64,000 bases of DNA from NCBI GenBank assembly GCA_964035545.1, contig OZ037771.1, positions 8,356,408-8,420,407 of the forward strand. The letters are read 5' to 3'. Shown here piece after piece: positions 49,601 to 61,908 of this stretch. Source of the stretch: Bugula neritina (taxonomy: Eukaryota > Bryozoa > Gymnolaemata > Cheilostomatida > Bugulidae). The position numbers and the translations under genes are program-made. The notes beneath the pieces were generated by a model, which saw nothing but the letters and a program-made list of their open reading frames with translations, was not told the DNA's origin and did no database searches. Within the stretch, counting starts at the first letter, position 1. Every line of letters begins with the position of its first letter.

Positions 49601-52600
49601 GATTACTAAGCACTAGTACTGATTACTAAGCACTAGTACTGATTACTAAACACTAATACTGATTACAAAACAAGGCTGTCTTATAGAAATTACAAAATAT
49701 TCTGGAGCTTTACGCAAGGCAAAAGTTCGTGACCGAAGATAAACTAAAGAAAAGTATACATGAGAACTACACTAGAACACAACAAAAGTGCATCAACAAA
49801 AGATGTATTGAATGAAAAGTAAAGAACTACTGGAGCTACTACCTTACATGATAAGAAAAAATAAACAATCAAAGACGTTGATATGCTTTAATGAACCACG
49901 ACCAGAAATACCAATTCTAACTAGGGCGTCTGGGGAAAACAGACGGAAAGGGGGGGAGGGGAAAAAGAAAAATATCATTTTGAATACAAATAGAACAAAT
50001 AATGTAGAAGGTACTTAATGCACAATTCTATATATGAAAATGTGGTATATCATTGCTGGTTCACGTGTGGATAAGGCAAATGAAATGCCTGTAAAAACTA
50101 AACATCAGACTAAAAGCATCGCGTGTAACTTTTTGTGAAAACTGCATTTTCTCCTTAAAAGTGCCCTAATTTTCATTAAATTAAAGAAAGAAAATGGACA
50201 GAAGTGCTAATAAATAAATTAAATAATTTTTTGCGCAGCATACTTCATAGAATTCATCGTGATGAAAACAACTTCTTCTCACCTTTCACCGCTATGTCCT
50301 GATCAGGTGGCAGGTGAAAACAACTCTTATGTGAAAGTAAAATATGCCGAGGCAGTAGCCACTCATTACTTCATCATCTACTAACCTTTCAGCAAGGTCA
50401 TCCAGGTGTTGACCCAATGCCAGAACATTATAGCCATTATCCCGAGCACACTTGTAGATTCTTCCTCGTTTCATACGACTACAGAAACTGCATATGGAAT
50501 CACATCCACCTTCCAGCTCTCCTGCCTGCTTCATGATACCTGGAAGTGACATGTATTCAGTCAGACATTTGGTTCTCCAACAATACAATCAGCTTCTTAA
50601 CATAAATTGGTGTGGGTTTCTGAATATAGTTGGTTAGTGGTTTCTATCAGACTGATAAATCTATGGAACTACGACTAGAAGCTTTTATTAATTGAACTAT
50701 TACCACAATGAGATGAGGGGTTTAGCAAATGAGATTTTTCTGTGACTACTGACTTAAAAAAACAGTGCAACTGGCTAGTGTAAAATTTATCTTTCAAGTA
50801 TGAAATGGCACTTAAAGGGGTGATAAATTAAATGCAATTTAGCATATTGCCAATTTTAATTAGCACAAAGTTGGCCAAAAATTGCAGTTCTTTTTGTGAG
50901 CTTTTTGCTGAATACAGTTTTAATCAATGATGTTTAGTTCCATAGCAAAGGATATAAGAAGTAAAATAGTTTCTATTTAGACAATAATTTTTAGATAGCA
51001 ATATAAAAAAACATAATTCATTCAAAATTATTTCAACTTGACCGAAAATAAATGGTAATGGTTAGCATGATGGTATATTACAATCAGAAACAAAAGCATA
51101 ACACACTTTCTTAAAGGAGCATTATATTTAAAAATATTATTTAAAATTCTCAAAAAAAAAATCAAAATTATAAATAATTACCTGATGACCATGATGATTT
51201 CAAAGCATAATTTTAGAAAATACACCGATATACCCGAAATCGTTTTTCCTCGAATAGCAGGAACAATGAGTTAATAAAGAAATGATGATGGTATGATGAA
51301 GTTATATAAACTCATAGGAGATGAGTTCAGGAATAAATGAACTAGTTTTTAGGCAAAGAAGAAATAACAAAGGGACAGTGACATAACTTAGGGCAGAGTT
51401 TTAATATCACTACTCTTACAGCCAGAACTGACAAAGCCATTGAAGCAGCCTACCTTGCTCTTCGTAGAAATAAGGAAGATTTAGTTGAGCCAAGTATGGT
51501 ATAAGAGGTCGGGGGTCATAGGCACTGGAACCAGGATCTACTGTGACAGCACCGAGGGAAAACTCAACACCCTGTAGATACCATAAAGTCACTCTTATTA
51601 TCAGTTATAAATGATCAACAACCCGATACACTATAATGTCTTAATACATACGTATATAAATTTCACGGACACCTTTTTGAAAAAATATGCTCTGGAGCTC
51701 TGGAAAACTGTAGGACTCCCTGAAACTTGATACGTTATGAAGCAGTCAATAACACTCTTGGTACAAATTGATTCGCACGCATAACATAATAGCATCAGCA
51801 GTTGGTTGATTGTGGCAATAGGAAATATACTCCAATAAAAATAATTATCATGTCACAATGTCGTTACGTCACAATATCATTATGCTATGTCATCATGTCA
51901 CAATATCGTTATGTCACAATGCAGTCATATCACAATATCATAATGATGCCAGTCATACTTTGCTTTTTGCCACAAACTGATACTGTTTCATGGCATGTAG
52001 AAGAGATAGAGAGTCCTTGCCACCAGACAGGCATATCAGAATCTTGTCACCATTATTTATCATCTTGAAGTCATCTATAGTCTGAAAAAGTAAATATCTC
52101 ATGTATATGTACTTTATTACCATTGCATAACGCATCAGTAGATGCAATTATTAGATGCCAGAACAAAGTAAGTTGCCAATTACTTACTACCAAAGCAACA
52201 CAATAATATGATCTCGCAATGAAATCTACCCTTTATTAAAAACATGTTTAAAAACGCCTATTTCATTTCATTCCATTATACATTACCCACACAATTGCTT
52301 CTCAAAGCATGTTAAAATGCTACTGTGAGTTACATTTGAAGTTGAGTTTCACAGTACATAATGTCGATCACCAATATTTCAGAGAGAAAATATAGAACAT
52401 TACTTTATGCTCTTTGAGCCTAGTGTTTGCCTTTAAGATGAAATCCCACTTGAAGAAATCATAAAAACTTTATGTATTGAAATGTATCTCTTCCACATAA
52501 ATTATATTCATACATCCTAAACACAGCAACTGCAGGCAGACATTACATCCATGTTAAGTTGCTACTCAAAGCATTATCAAAGATTTATTTCTGAGTTGAT

Positions 52601-54169
52601 GATGAAATAATAAAGCAGCTTTACGTATAGCTTTGATTCAAATTGACTGCTGAAACAGCTGGTGTACTAGGCAAAGTAACCTTTATGCAACATTATGCAA
52701 TAAAACAATAGAACAGCCAGCAATTTGCTGTGACATGTTTAACTGTAATGAGTGTTTAGGATGCCATGAGTGTCTCACACCTTGATTAGCACACTGATGA
52801 TGTATTTAGGAACTTTCTTCCAGGGAGACGGCATCCGGGTGGCAGCCAATTTCTCATCTTCATCTTTGGTGTTGAGAGAGGTGACTGAAGAGGATGTTGT
52901 AGCTAGCTTGACTTCTTGTGCATTCGTAGAGCTAAGAGCGCCTGATGATGTCGTATTGGTTGGCAGGAATAAATCGAGCCCAGCCTGTGAACTGGGCAGG
53001 TCCGACTCAAGGATCCGAGGGGAGGGCCGTCTAGAGGCTCTAATGACTGATTGCTCATCTACAAATTTTACCATTATTTACAACCTCTTCAAATTAGCAG
53101 TCAGTATGAAAACTGTAGACTATAATAGTTAATACACTGAAACATTAAAAACTGCCCAAACCAAGTAGACACTACATTACCACTAATAAGAAGATAAGTA
53201 GTTAAGTGCGTGTCAACCAGATAACAAGTTAGCAGTACACCTCACCTTTTACCGGCAATCTGTAAGCCGGTGGTTCAAACACAGGCTTGTCTATGAGAGG
53301 CAAACTCAGGGTTCCGAGAAGAAGTTCTGTAGCTTCACTCGGCAAGAGAAACCATAGCAGTTGTGTATCGGCAAACATAACTCGTTGGTCGGAGGTAGGA
53401 ACAGCTTTCTGCCGGAACACAGATAGAGAGTAAGTAGAGAGATACAGAGTAAGTAGAGAGTAAGTAGAGATACAGTAGAGTACACCAGCAGACTAGTAAC
53501 TACCTTAGCAGCAGACAGCATGATTTCTTGAGCCTCTTCAAGTGTTTGCTGATAGCTGGGGGCTGGAGTGTCGCTGTGGTTTTTGTAGGAGAAAGACATT
53601 TTACCAGACGTATACGAGATGGCACCTAGCCACTTCCTGTCCTCAAACACTTCATGGTGTCTCACTTTCCACTCCCCAGTTGTTGGATTAAATAAGTACC
53701 TGACAACAGAGTCAAATCAAATGCGTGCCTTATATAGGCTACAATCTGCTCAAATATAGTTATAAATTCAATCCCCACTAACTGACAAGCTCTTCTGCAG
53801 GTGTTGACTGCATTGAGAAATATGGTATTATGATAAAGAAAAGGAGGTGTTTGATGATAATACAAGAAAGATGTTGTAAGTTCCAGTCCATGGCACCTTT
53901 AAAGAATTGAATGACCAGACCACTTGGGATGTGGAGAAATAAAAAGTAGTACCTGGGCAACAGCTTCCACCCGTCAGCTGCCACCATATTGACGGCAGCA
54001 ATCACAAAGTCCACTTCCTCATCAGTCATGAAATAAGGCAGGTTGAGTCTAACAAACCCTGGTCTGTAATAGAAATACGTATAACTGGTAACACTGTTGA
54101 GATATAGTTATACTGCTAGACACAGAGTTTTACCTGCATACATATGATACTAGATATATAATATTACCA

Positions 54170-54200
<31 letters not shown>

Positions 54201-54227
54201 CGTATATATATACATATAATGTATATA

Positions 54228-54276
<49 letters not shown>

Positions 54277-54306
54277 ATATATATATATATATACATATAT
54301 ATATAC

Positions 54307-54378
<72 letters not shown>

Positions 54379-57300
54379 CGCTAGATATAATACAACAAAC
54401 AATATTAACTTTACATTTAAGGGACACTTACTATTACAAATAGCTTAGTTTAGTCTGGAAATTGGGCCCTATTTTGTAAAACATTTGTAACAACTGCTGT
54501 TTTTAACATGAGATTGTAATAGTAAGTGTCCCTTAAATGCAAATTGATGATGGAGTGTGTGTCTAATGAATAAACATTAGATGTGCTACAAAGTAATACA
54601 AAACAAAAAGTTATCTTCCATGCAACAAACCTCAATATCTCTTTATCAGAGAATTCTTGTGTGCGCCGAAGATGGGTTCTGTCTAGCCGACTGTCTTCAA
54701 TCAGCGTCTCCTCAAATACCACAGCCAGTTCTTCGTTGATTCCCAGCAGGTTGTGCGCATAGGGCCCGGCGCACGCACACCCTCCCCTCGACTGGATGCC
54801 AAATACATCGTCCAATAGCGCAGCAGCATAGTTGTGGTGTAGAAACTAAGAGTTACAAAGTAGTGGATTAAAACCTTCTATAGCCAACACAAATAAAACG
54901 TTACAGTTGATCTCTAGCTTGTTGAGCCACTGCTACTATGAAATGGCTGAAATAACAGAATAATTCAAAACAAAGAATACAAGTCACTTAATTACCAGAT
55001 AAAACTGCTTAAGAAAACGTGTCACCTTAAAGCATTCCATTTGGAAAGAATGCAAGCAAAGAGTGCATATAACAGGCAATGTGAAAAACTATTGATATTC
55101 TCAAAGACTACATCTACTTGAGAGGAAAGTAGATTATATACCCGAGAAACTTACCTTGTTGCCCTTTCTAAACATCATACTAAAGACAGGTAACCTGTCA
55201 GCTGATCGACTGCCCAGTATCACCAGACCTTCCACATCCTTCCACGCAGCCAGAGCTTTCCTACAACATCCAACGCAAGCTAAACATATATAAGAACTGA
55301 AGTATCAGTCTCAGTGGATATCCCAGCACACTTGACCAAACAAGTTTAAAGGAGATTATTATAGTACAATGTGAGAGGACGTGGTATAGAAAGTGGAGGG
55401 GTTTAACAGCTAAATAGCGTCATAAAAAGTAGATGTGCTCCGACAACTACATAAACGATGTTATAGGGAGTGGTGTCAGAAGGTGGGCGTAGTCTAGCGG
55501 TTATATGGAGTCAGAAGGTGGACGTAGTCTAGTGGTTATATAGAGTCCTAGTAACTAACGGTACTGTTACGCTGCGCTATCAAATAAAACTCTAGCAAGG
55601 CCAGTGGTAAGGCCAAAAAGAGCCTGTAGTTACAAATACGCTGCAGCACTTAGAAAGCACCAAAGTCATGTGACGATGACTTCATGTAAAAACTATATTT
55701 ATCCTAAAAACCATTGCCTTGGCTTTCATAATTATTGAAATAGGAATTTGGTTTGTTATATAACAATACATAGGCACTTACAATATGTACATACTCATTT
55801 CTTGGTTAAAAAAACTTTATGACGGAAATGATCTAACTTTGACATGAAATTTTACAATATTTAACCTTTTCATTGACAATGTATAACAATACAGGCACAG
55901 AAATAGTTAGTCTGTAGTCAGTATTGGTGGCTCTTGTGGACTGTGCTTACTACAGAACTATTGAGCTGTAGCCAATACTTACGCATATAAATATTTCTCC
56001 CTGTTAACTATGTTAGAGACACCGACAGATCGTTTTAGTTGGAATACTAGGCCAGCTCGGATAGACCCAATGATGTCGGGGGTCCCGCCCTCCTCCCGCA
56101 CTTCAATCTACAAGGTGTAGTAAAACTTGTAAGTCTACGCTGATCAGAAGACAACTCCATGAAAGGAACTTATATCAATATAAATATGGTCATAAGCAAA
56201 ATACACTCATCGATAAAAACCTATATATACACAATTGGTGTCCAGTAAAAATGACACAGGTAATAATGGCACAGGTAATAATGGCACAAATGGCAAAGTA
56301 GGTAAAAATGGCACATTTTCAATATTAGTGTTTGGGGATGGAGGTTTGGAATGGGGAGGTTTAGGTTTGGGGTGGGAGTTTGGGTTTGGGAAAATTCAAC
56401 ATCAGCGTGCCATTTTTACCTACTTTGCCATTTGTGCCATTATTACCTGTGCCAGTTTTACCTAAAACCTATGCAAGTACCTAAATTTGTCTAGAAATAG
56501 ATTTACCTCAGTAGAAAAATTTGCATAATTATTAGTGAAGTTACTATCCTAAACAGCAAGCCAAAGAAAAATAAAGTTTACTGAAAATGGAACTTATACA
56601 ACACCCATCACACACATCTATAGCTGCACCACATATAATAACATATAGCAATAAATCGTGCCAGTTCAACAGTGAGATTCCATTGAGGGACATTTGGATC
56701 ATTGTGAGTGTAAAGTAGAGCTAGCAGAGGTATGACTATACCATGACTGATCACTGCACAATCTGATTGACTGATGATCTGTAAACTGGTTTACCGTAAG
56801 AACAAATCTCACAAAATAGATTGTAGCCTAAGAACTCAACTCACAAGAACACATATAATACTGGCACACCCCCCTGTAAACAGTACCAAATAAACAGCTG
56901 AACTGACTGACACCTACCTCCTTCAAGTATGTGTGATGCTCTCTCCTGACGTAGAATACGGTACCACCACCAGCGTGTGACGGTACCGGGTTGGTGAAGA
57001 GCTCCTTCTTAGCCACTAGTATTCCAGGAGTTGACGGCCCACCAATAAACTTATGGGTTGATATGAACATGGCATCTTTGTATATGTACTGTTGGTCATC
57101 CCTATAGAGATGTCACAATAGTATACAGTCATACCGTATATTTAGTCATACTGTATATTCAGTTGTGCCGTATATTCAGTCGTACCGTACATTCAATCAT
57201 ACCGTATATTCAGCCATACTGTATATTCAGGTGTACCGAATATTCAGTCACAGCATGTATTCAGTCATAGTGGTTAGACAGTTAGCTTATTGGTGCCAGT

Positions 57301-60300
57301 ATAATTTCTGGCATCGTTTCATATACTGTATTTAATATTGATTATAACTACTAAAATAATAACAGATTTCAATGACATAAGCATTTAATTCAGTTGTTAA
57401 AAAAAACAATTATGAAATATGCTGAGCTAGCAAGACCCAAATTACTCTCATAAACCTACTGAGCTGAACAAGTCACACGTCATATTATAATGCTTCATAT
57501 ACCACTAGTATACAGATAAACACGCCGTATTAAAATTTCTAATAAATGAAGGAATAAACTATTCAACCACACAAGTAACAAAATATTTCTAACATTGAAA
57601 CTATGACATTGAGCAAAATGATAGGAGCAGTGCATATCTTACCCAACTACGCTAAAACGAATGAAATATAGCATTAGTGAATGCGTGTGTCTGCTATGAC
57701 CTAACACGGCACCAAAACTAGGTAACTGCTAAGAAAATGCGGCCGAGTTCTCACAACTAATGAAGAAGAAATTGAGAGCCAGACTCTTAAGAAGTTTCTA
57801 TTTTGAGGCAACTTTTAAAATGTTGGATAAAATCAGCAACCAGGAATACACTTTCAGATTTTAGAAACTTACTACTGCCATTCCTTTAGTATTGTAGCCT
57901 CACATTTGAGTAATATTGAGCAATTCAGTTCAACCAGTTGACCACTATATTTTGGAACTTTCTGCATATCATAAAACTTAGAATTAAATGTAAAGAGGCA
58001 GTATAAAAGGGACTCGTATATTACCAGAAATAGACTGGCCTCATGTTTGAACTATCTTTGATGGCTCAGTAATTAATATACAAAACTCCATGAAAATTAT
58101 AAACTAGCGTAGAACATTTGGTAGTATATTTGTGTATATCAATAGATCAAACATAGATACTCATTTGGCCATCTTAATGAATCCAAGTGGTTCTCATCAC
58201 ATAAATTGACCATTTTAAGCACGGCAAGCTAAGCTTACTGTTGATAAAAAAGTTTTTAAAAGTAATTTTCAACTCTGCCTTTCTCCAAATGATTCAAAAA
58301 TTTATTGAGGATATTTATAGTTGCATTCTTTTCTATGGCCTTGCATTCCTTTTCATCGCGAAATGCTAGTAAAGCATATTTATTTAAATTAATATAAATA
58401 GTTACTGCAGTCTGATCAACACACTTTATTATATTCAGAATATAACTCTACATTAGGACTTACCCTCCCCTGAAGGGATTCATATTAAGCTCGACATAAG
58501 GCGCTGCCATAGCATAATCCCAGAAGACGAGAGCACCTGCTTTGTGTAGGCAAATGGTGATGTCATCGACTGGCAGCATGTTGCCAGTGATATTAGAGGC
58601 AGCAGACATGCAGCCTATGAGCTTCCGGTCAGTTCCTGAAAGTTTCTGTAAGCACAATGCTAGAGTTGATTATCACAAGAACAATAAAACACAGGAGGGG
58701 GGGGGGCAAGAAACGTATGTAAAAACGTGATTAGCCATAGAGGGGAAAGTTACTCAATAGCCTATTCAGTAATGTTAGTCAATAGCAAAGATACACACCA
58801 TATAGATAATACACTGTGTTTCCATTGCTTTGCGCTATGCGGATGGATGCATATGGATGCTCATACGGATGAATTTGTGGTTGCGGTTTGTATGAACCTA
58901 TGGTTCTGGTGTGATTCGATGCAACTGTTTCCAAATATGAAAAACTCATTCACATAATGCAAAGCTTGGAAACGCAGTGATGGTGCAATACCACTAACAA
59001 CATGGCTGTAAATTTGAATCCTGTTAAATGAATTATAACTAAAATAGAGTAAACTTAATAGTCCGTAAATGTAGCCTGTATATCTGTACAACAAGTTGAT
59101 GGATGGAGGAAGGAATAAAGACACACCTTCAGTACACTGTGTAGTTCTCCCATGTCAAAACTGCCTTCTTCAGTGACACCAATTTGGTAAACCTGCAGCA
59201 ATATGAATCATATACTACACAGTAGACTATTATCACATATATCAAATTACAATTTTCAATGTAATGTACCATTTACATCAGCCCTGACACGTAATATTAT
59301 CTCTAGTTATAAAGGTACACTGAAAACCAACTGATACTAAGAGTTCTAAACAACTCTGGCATTCTCAGTACTTCAAACTAAATTGAAAGACTGCTAGGCC
59401 TGGCCCAGCTCTTCCTGTACAGACAAGTAAAAACGAGAAGGGTACTATTTATAGCAACATTATGAACATAAACTAGTCAGAGAGATCACGGCCATCTCCC
59501 AAGTTTACTAGAACATTGATTCTGGGATACTTGACTAGATCTTTGACAGTCTCTCTCAATCTCTAGTCATTAGAAAGCTGAGTCTACTATTAATATAAGT
59601 ATATGTACTGTAGAAGTACCAATATTAAATTCTATATTGACCAGTTATTATGTCACCTAAATGCATTATAGGTAATGTTACGTAATATCTTGATAATAAT
59701 GCATGAAAGTCCTTATGTTTCAGAACAGATTTTTACGGAGTAAAAACACATAGTTGGTCAGAATGACCAACTCACAAGCTTTCTAATGATACAGAAACAG
59801 AAAGACTCCAAGAACTGTCTTGGGTGTTAAAATACACAACATACAGCATGTAATTATCACATAGAGATGTGTATTGACTGGCACACAAACACTGGACTTA
59901 CTTCTGATGCAATCTCTCTCCATGGAAGCAAGGTAGAATGGTGATCATATGGTCCAGCTATGACTATAGGACTTTCATCTACTGGGCTGAGAGTCAGCGA
60001 GTTAATGAGAAGGTGCACAGCACCAGTGCATCCGCTGCCGGCGAATATCACGGCATCATGCTCTCCTGCATTCACGCAGTCTCGTATAATAGACCTGTAA
60101 GAAGCAGACTGAATATTTGTGTGCAAATATATTGATCTGGTGAGCAATGAATGGTGCTCTTTATATTCTCTGGAGAGTTGGTGTCATGGGATTCAAACCT
60201 ACCACACCAAAAGTTCATTCAACATGTTAAGGCAAACACACTAAGACTCACAAAATGAACAGAAAAACACCTCTATTTCTGGTAATGAACTGTTTTATAG

Positions 60301-60888
60301 TAAATTGCATGTTAGGAAACCTTAGCCTGCTGTTTATTTGTAGAGCACTAGTTCCAAGATAAATCACTCTATACATAATATTTGTTCTTTACCTGGCCTC
60401 ATGCCTGAAAAGTGTTGTTTGTAGACCAGTAACGGAGGTTGTAGTGTGCGTGTTGGCATACGCCGGTAAAACTTCATCTCTTATGTAATCTTCAATAAAC
60501 TTCAATGCCCTAAGAAATGCACATAGAATAGTTTAATTTATAGCAATCGAAAAATCCTATAAGTGAATGAATCCTAAAAATTCATGTAAAGAATAGATAT
60601 AACAAATTGCTTTATCACTGAGTTAATCTATAGAAACATGAATTATTTCTTGAAGTTTTGAGCCTAAAACATTAACAGTGGCATTAAGTAAAGCGCGAAG
60701 GTCATGGCGAATAAGAAACTTGCACCATGCCCCCATTTCCCTTTGAAAATCATAGTGTGATGCAGGTTTTACTTGTTAACCTCAATTTATGTTTATATAT
60801 TTTGGAAAAGACCGAAAATTAAACGTATAGACAGAGAAACTTGTAAAGTGTACGTACCTTCCCGAAGCCACATAATCGCAGTACAAAA
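46608..60888 (-). CDS. SufS/NifS-like class V PLP enzyme fused to TtcA-like tRNA thiolase (18 exons, 913 aa visible, 5' incomplete)
   Basis: Exons in transcription order: 60858-60888, 60393-60509, 59902-60094, 59127-59192, 58464-58645, 56918-57101, 55983-56107, 55155-55260, 54631-54845, 53953-54063, 53504-53699, 53246-53408, 52781-53058, 51959-52081, 51454-51571, 50386-50539, 47035-47224, 46608-46799. Every junction keeps phase, giving one 913-residue frame. The first part is a class V aminotransferase/cysteine desulfurase-like enzyme; the last ~310 residues are a TtcA-type PP-loop ATPase with iron-sulfur cysteines. TtcA in bacteria makes 2-thiocytidine at tRNA position 32 using sulfur from a cysteine desulfurase, so the fusion would join sulfur donor and acceptor in one chain. 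That role is inferred. The first visible exon begins inside the N-terminal motif ([10 protein letters not shown]), so the start codon and any targeting peptide lie further right. No convincing earlier exon was found before 64000. Confidence 0.92.
47436..47592. mobile_element. MITE family A, copy 4
   Basis: The left end is ggtgcagtaatagagaaatt and the right end tttccctattactgcac, its inverted counterpart; 157 bp, in the large intron between exons 47035-47224 and 50386-50539. Confidence 0.7.
48410..48919 (-). CDS. Nested small zinc-ribbon plus Arg/Ser-rich basic protein (2 exons, 124 aa)
   Basis: Exon 1 48759-48919 (ATG at 48919) and exon 2 48410-48623 join in phase 2 and end with TGA. The first half holds YCFTC (CxxC, residues ~13-17), a spacer, then [15 protein letters not shown] (CxxC at ~42-45), a four-Cys zinc ribbon resembling the DUF5679-type pattern (YCxxC ... 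NG..A..G.C..CGT). The second half is a protamine-like tail of about 60 residues dominated by Arg, Lys and Ser ([20 protein letters not shown]). Combined, this suggests a nucleic-acid-binding protein. Small zinc-ribbon plus basic core-type proteins occur in some virus-like mobile elements, so capture from such an element is possible, but no other gene of one is visible nearby. It lies on the same strand inside an intron of the fusion gene. Expression is unproven. Confidence 0.55.
49335..49668 (+). repeat. 20-bp minisatellite (tgattactaagcactagtac)
   Basis: About 17 units in the same large intron, alternating 'agcactagtac' and 'agtactagtac' types. It is not next to a splice site. Confidence 0.93.
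51848..51945 (+). repeat. Degenerate ~20-bp repeat (tcacaatatcgttatg)
   Basis: About five imperfect units immediately past the donor side of the fusion-gene exon 51959-52081; plus-strand numbering places it in the following intron. Confidence 0.7.
52781..53699 (-). other. Linker and uncharacterised region between the fused enzymes
   Basis: Exons 53504-53699, 53246-53408 and 52781-53058. The first two ([18 protein letters not shown]... and [18 protein letters not shown]...) look like a folded extension of the aminotransferase that I cannot assign. Most of the third is a Ser/Pro/Thr-rich, probably flexible linker ([18 protein letters not shown]) leading into [13 protein letters not shown], which aligns with the N-terminal helix of TtcA. 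Confidence 0.75.
54171..54380. repeat. (TA)n-rich microsatellite
   Basis: About 210 bp of ta/tata with scattered tatac and an (ac)n core. It yields Tyr/Ile-only frames on both strands, which are artefacts. Confidence 0.95.
54412..54540. mobile_element. Fold-back element with ~27-bp inverted repeats
   Basis: The left arm (tttaagggacacttactatt then acaa) and right arm (ttgtaatagtaagtgtccct then taaa) are near-perfect reverse complements around a loop of about 70 bp. It adjoins the TA tract. Probably a very short MITE; only one copy is seen in the window. Confidence 0.6.
56243..56467. mobile_element. Fold-back element with ~55-bp inverted repeats
   Basis: The left arm runs ccagtaaaaatgacacaggt, taataatggcac (duplicated), aaatggcaaagtaggtaaaa, atggcac. 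The right arm is its reverse complement and ends gtgccagttttacc. The roughly 95-bp middle is G-rich (ggtttggaatggggaggttt). It lies in an intron of the fusion gene and gives a false Asn/Gly-rich open frame. Confidence 0.75.
57126..57262 (+). repeat. ~20-bp array (ataccgtatattcagtcat)
   Basis: About seven imperfect units starting some 25 bp beyond the 57101 edge of a fusion-gene exon, i.e. just upstream of its acceptor in transcription sense. Confidence 0.8.
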
Positions 60889-61908
60889 CTAAAACAAAAA
60901 CCAAATTAAACATGATTACACTTCGATATTGTGTCACTTTTAAAAAATATATTTAGTAATCAGCAAGCTACGGACGAAAATTACATCTGCATAAATTCTT
61001 GATTCTCTAAAACCCATGAATTGCACACAACTGCTAGTGAATTATCTAAGCCACATGGTCATGTCTTATTTTATATTTCCCCAGTGCTAGCTTTCTACAT
61101 TCCCTGAATATATGCATCCCAGTTTTGTATCACATTTCACATCCTGCACTTCTTGCTGTCTTCTTCTTTAATTATGGCCGCCTGGTAAAGCATTGTCTTT
61201 ATATGCATCATTTCTCACTGCAGCATTATTTAGTTTTACTGCAGTTTTAGTCATTTATAAAATTATTCAGTGTGGTGTCTTCATACACACATGCTCTCTT
61301 ATGTAATGTAACCAGCTGCATCATTCAACTGACATCATTCCGCCACCTTTCATTCTGCTAACATGCAGCCTGCCCACACCTGCTCTTGGGTGGAGTACAC
61401 GCTTCATAGCCATAAGCCCCCTTGTCTTTTTTTTCTATCTTCTCTTAAGTGGAGTGCACTCATTAACAGCCAAGACCCATATTCCAGCTGTGTTATACAT
61501 TGCTGCCCATGACCCATGTATTTATTGTTCTCATGATACTCCCTCCATTCAAATTTGAGTCCACAGTTTTTTCTCATTTATAGTAGTCCTTTTGATCTTA
61601 TTTGTCATTTTTTCTTTTTTTTATTCTGTCTCTCTCAAGAATTGTAATTATAAGTAGTAGTAGCAGTAGTAGTATAGTAATAGCAATATAAATAACTATA
61701 CTCCCAACTAATACTAGACCGAAATCTAACACTATTAGAAATGGTAATACTGTGTTAGTAATACTAAGACTAGTAGTAATACCCTTTCGAAATTAAGAGG
61801 AAGAGTGAATCACATATTTTAAATTAATAATATGAGTCACTAGGAATAGTTTACCAATGTAATAAATTTAAATAATTATTGTACTAACTCAATAGAGTCT
61901 AGACACAA
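60889..61908. other. Upstream intron of the fusion gene
   Basis: No exon is recognised. 61380-61620 has pyrimidine-rich sequence with duplicated 'ggagt(a/g)cac' words that could be an old LINE 3' end, and 61640-61770 is an agtagtag/aatact-rich tract. Confidence 0.4.

Larger units (their letters stand above)
46608..52081 (-). other. TtcA-like PP-loop domain of the fusion
   Basis: Exons 51959-52081 to 46608-46799. [23 protein letters not shown] stretch carries the PP-loop SGGKDS that binds [13 protein letters not shown] supplies the CxxC pair, and CPAC after LPIIAEN supplies the third conserved Cys region that ligates the 4Fe-4S cluster in Ttc[23 protein letters not shown] matches the family LGHHRDD helix (His replaced by Gln at one position), and [13 protein letters not shown] the downstream strand-helix. 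All known key residues appear present, so the domain should be active. Its C-terminus is shorter than E. coli TtcA's. Confidence 0.92.
53953..60888 (-). other. Class V PLP (cysteine desulfurase-like) domain of the fusion
   Basis: Ten exons, 60858-60888 to 53953-54063. In order: [33 protein letters not shown] (cofactor phosphate loop); [10 protein letters not shown], whose His should stack on [25 protein letters not shown], with the Asp that contacts the pyridine nitrogen; and [14 protein letters not shown] with the Schiff-base Lys. Near the end, RGGCACAGP places a Cys where SufS-type desulfurases hold the persulfide-forming Cys. The set matches a functional SufS-like enzyme, but this subfamily's reaction is not proven, so selenocysteine lyase or another beta-elimination is possible. 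Confidence 0.9.

Noticed and set aside
54130-54443. Tyr/Ile-rich open frames on both strands
   Set aside because: Produced by the TA microsatellite.
56235-56465. Asn/Gly-rich plus-strand frame
   Set aside because: Coincides with the fold-back element; its sequence is explained by the inverted repeats.
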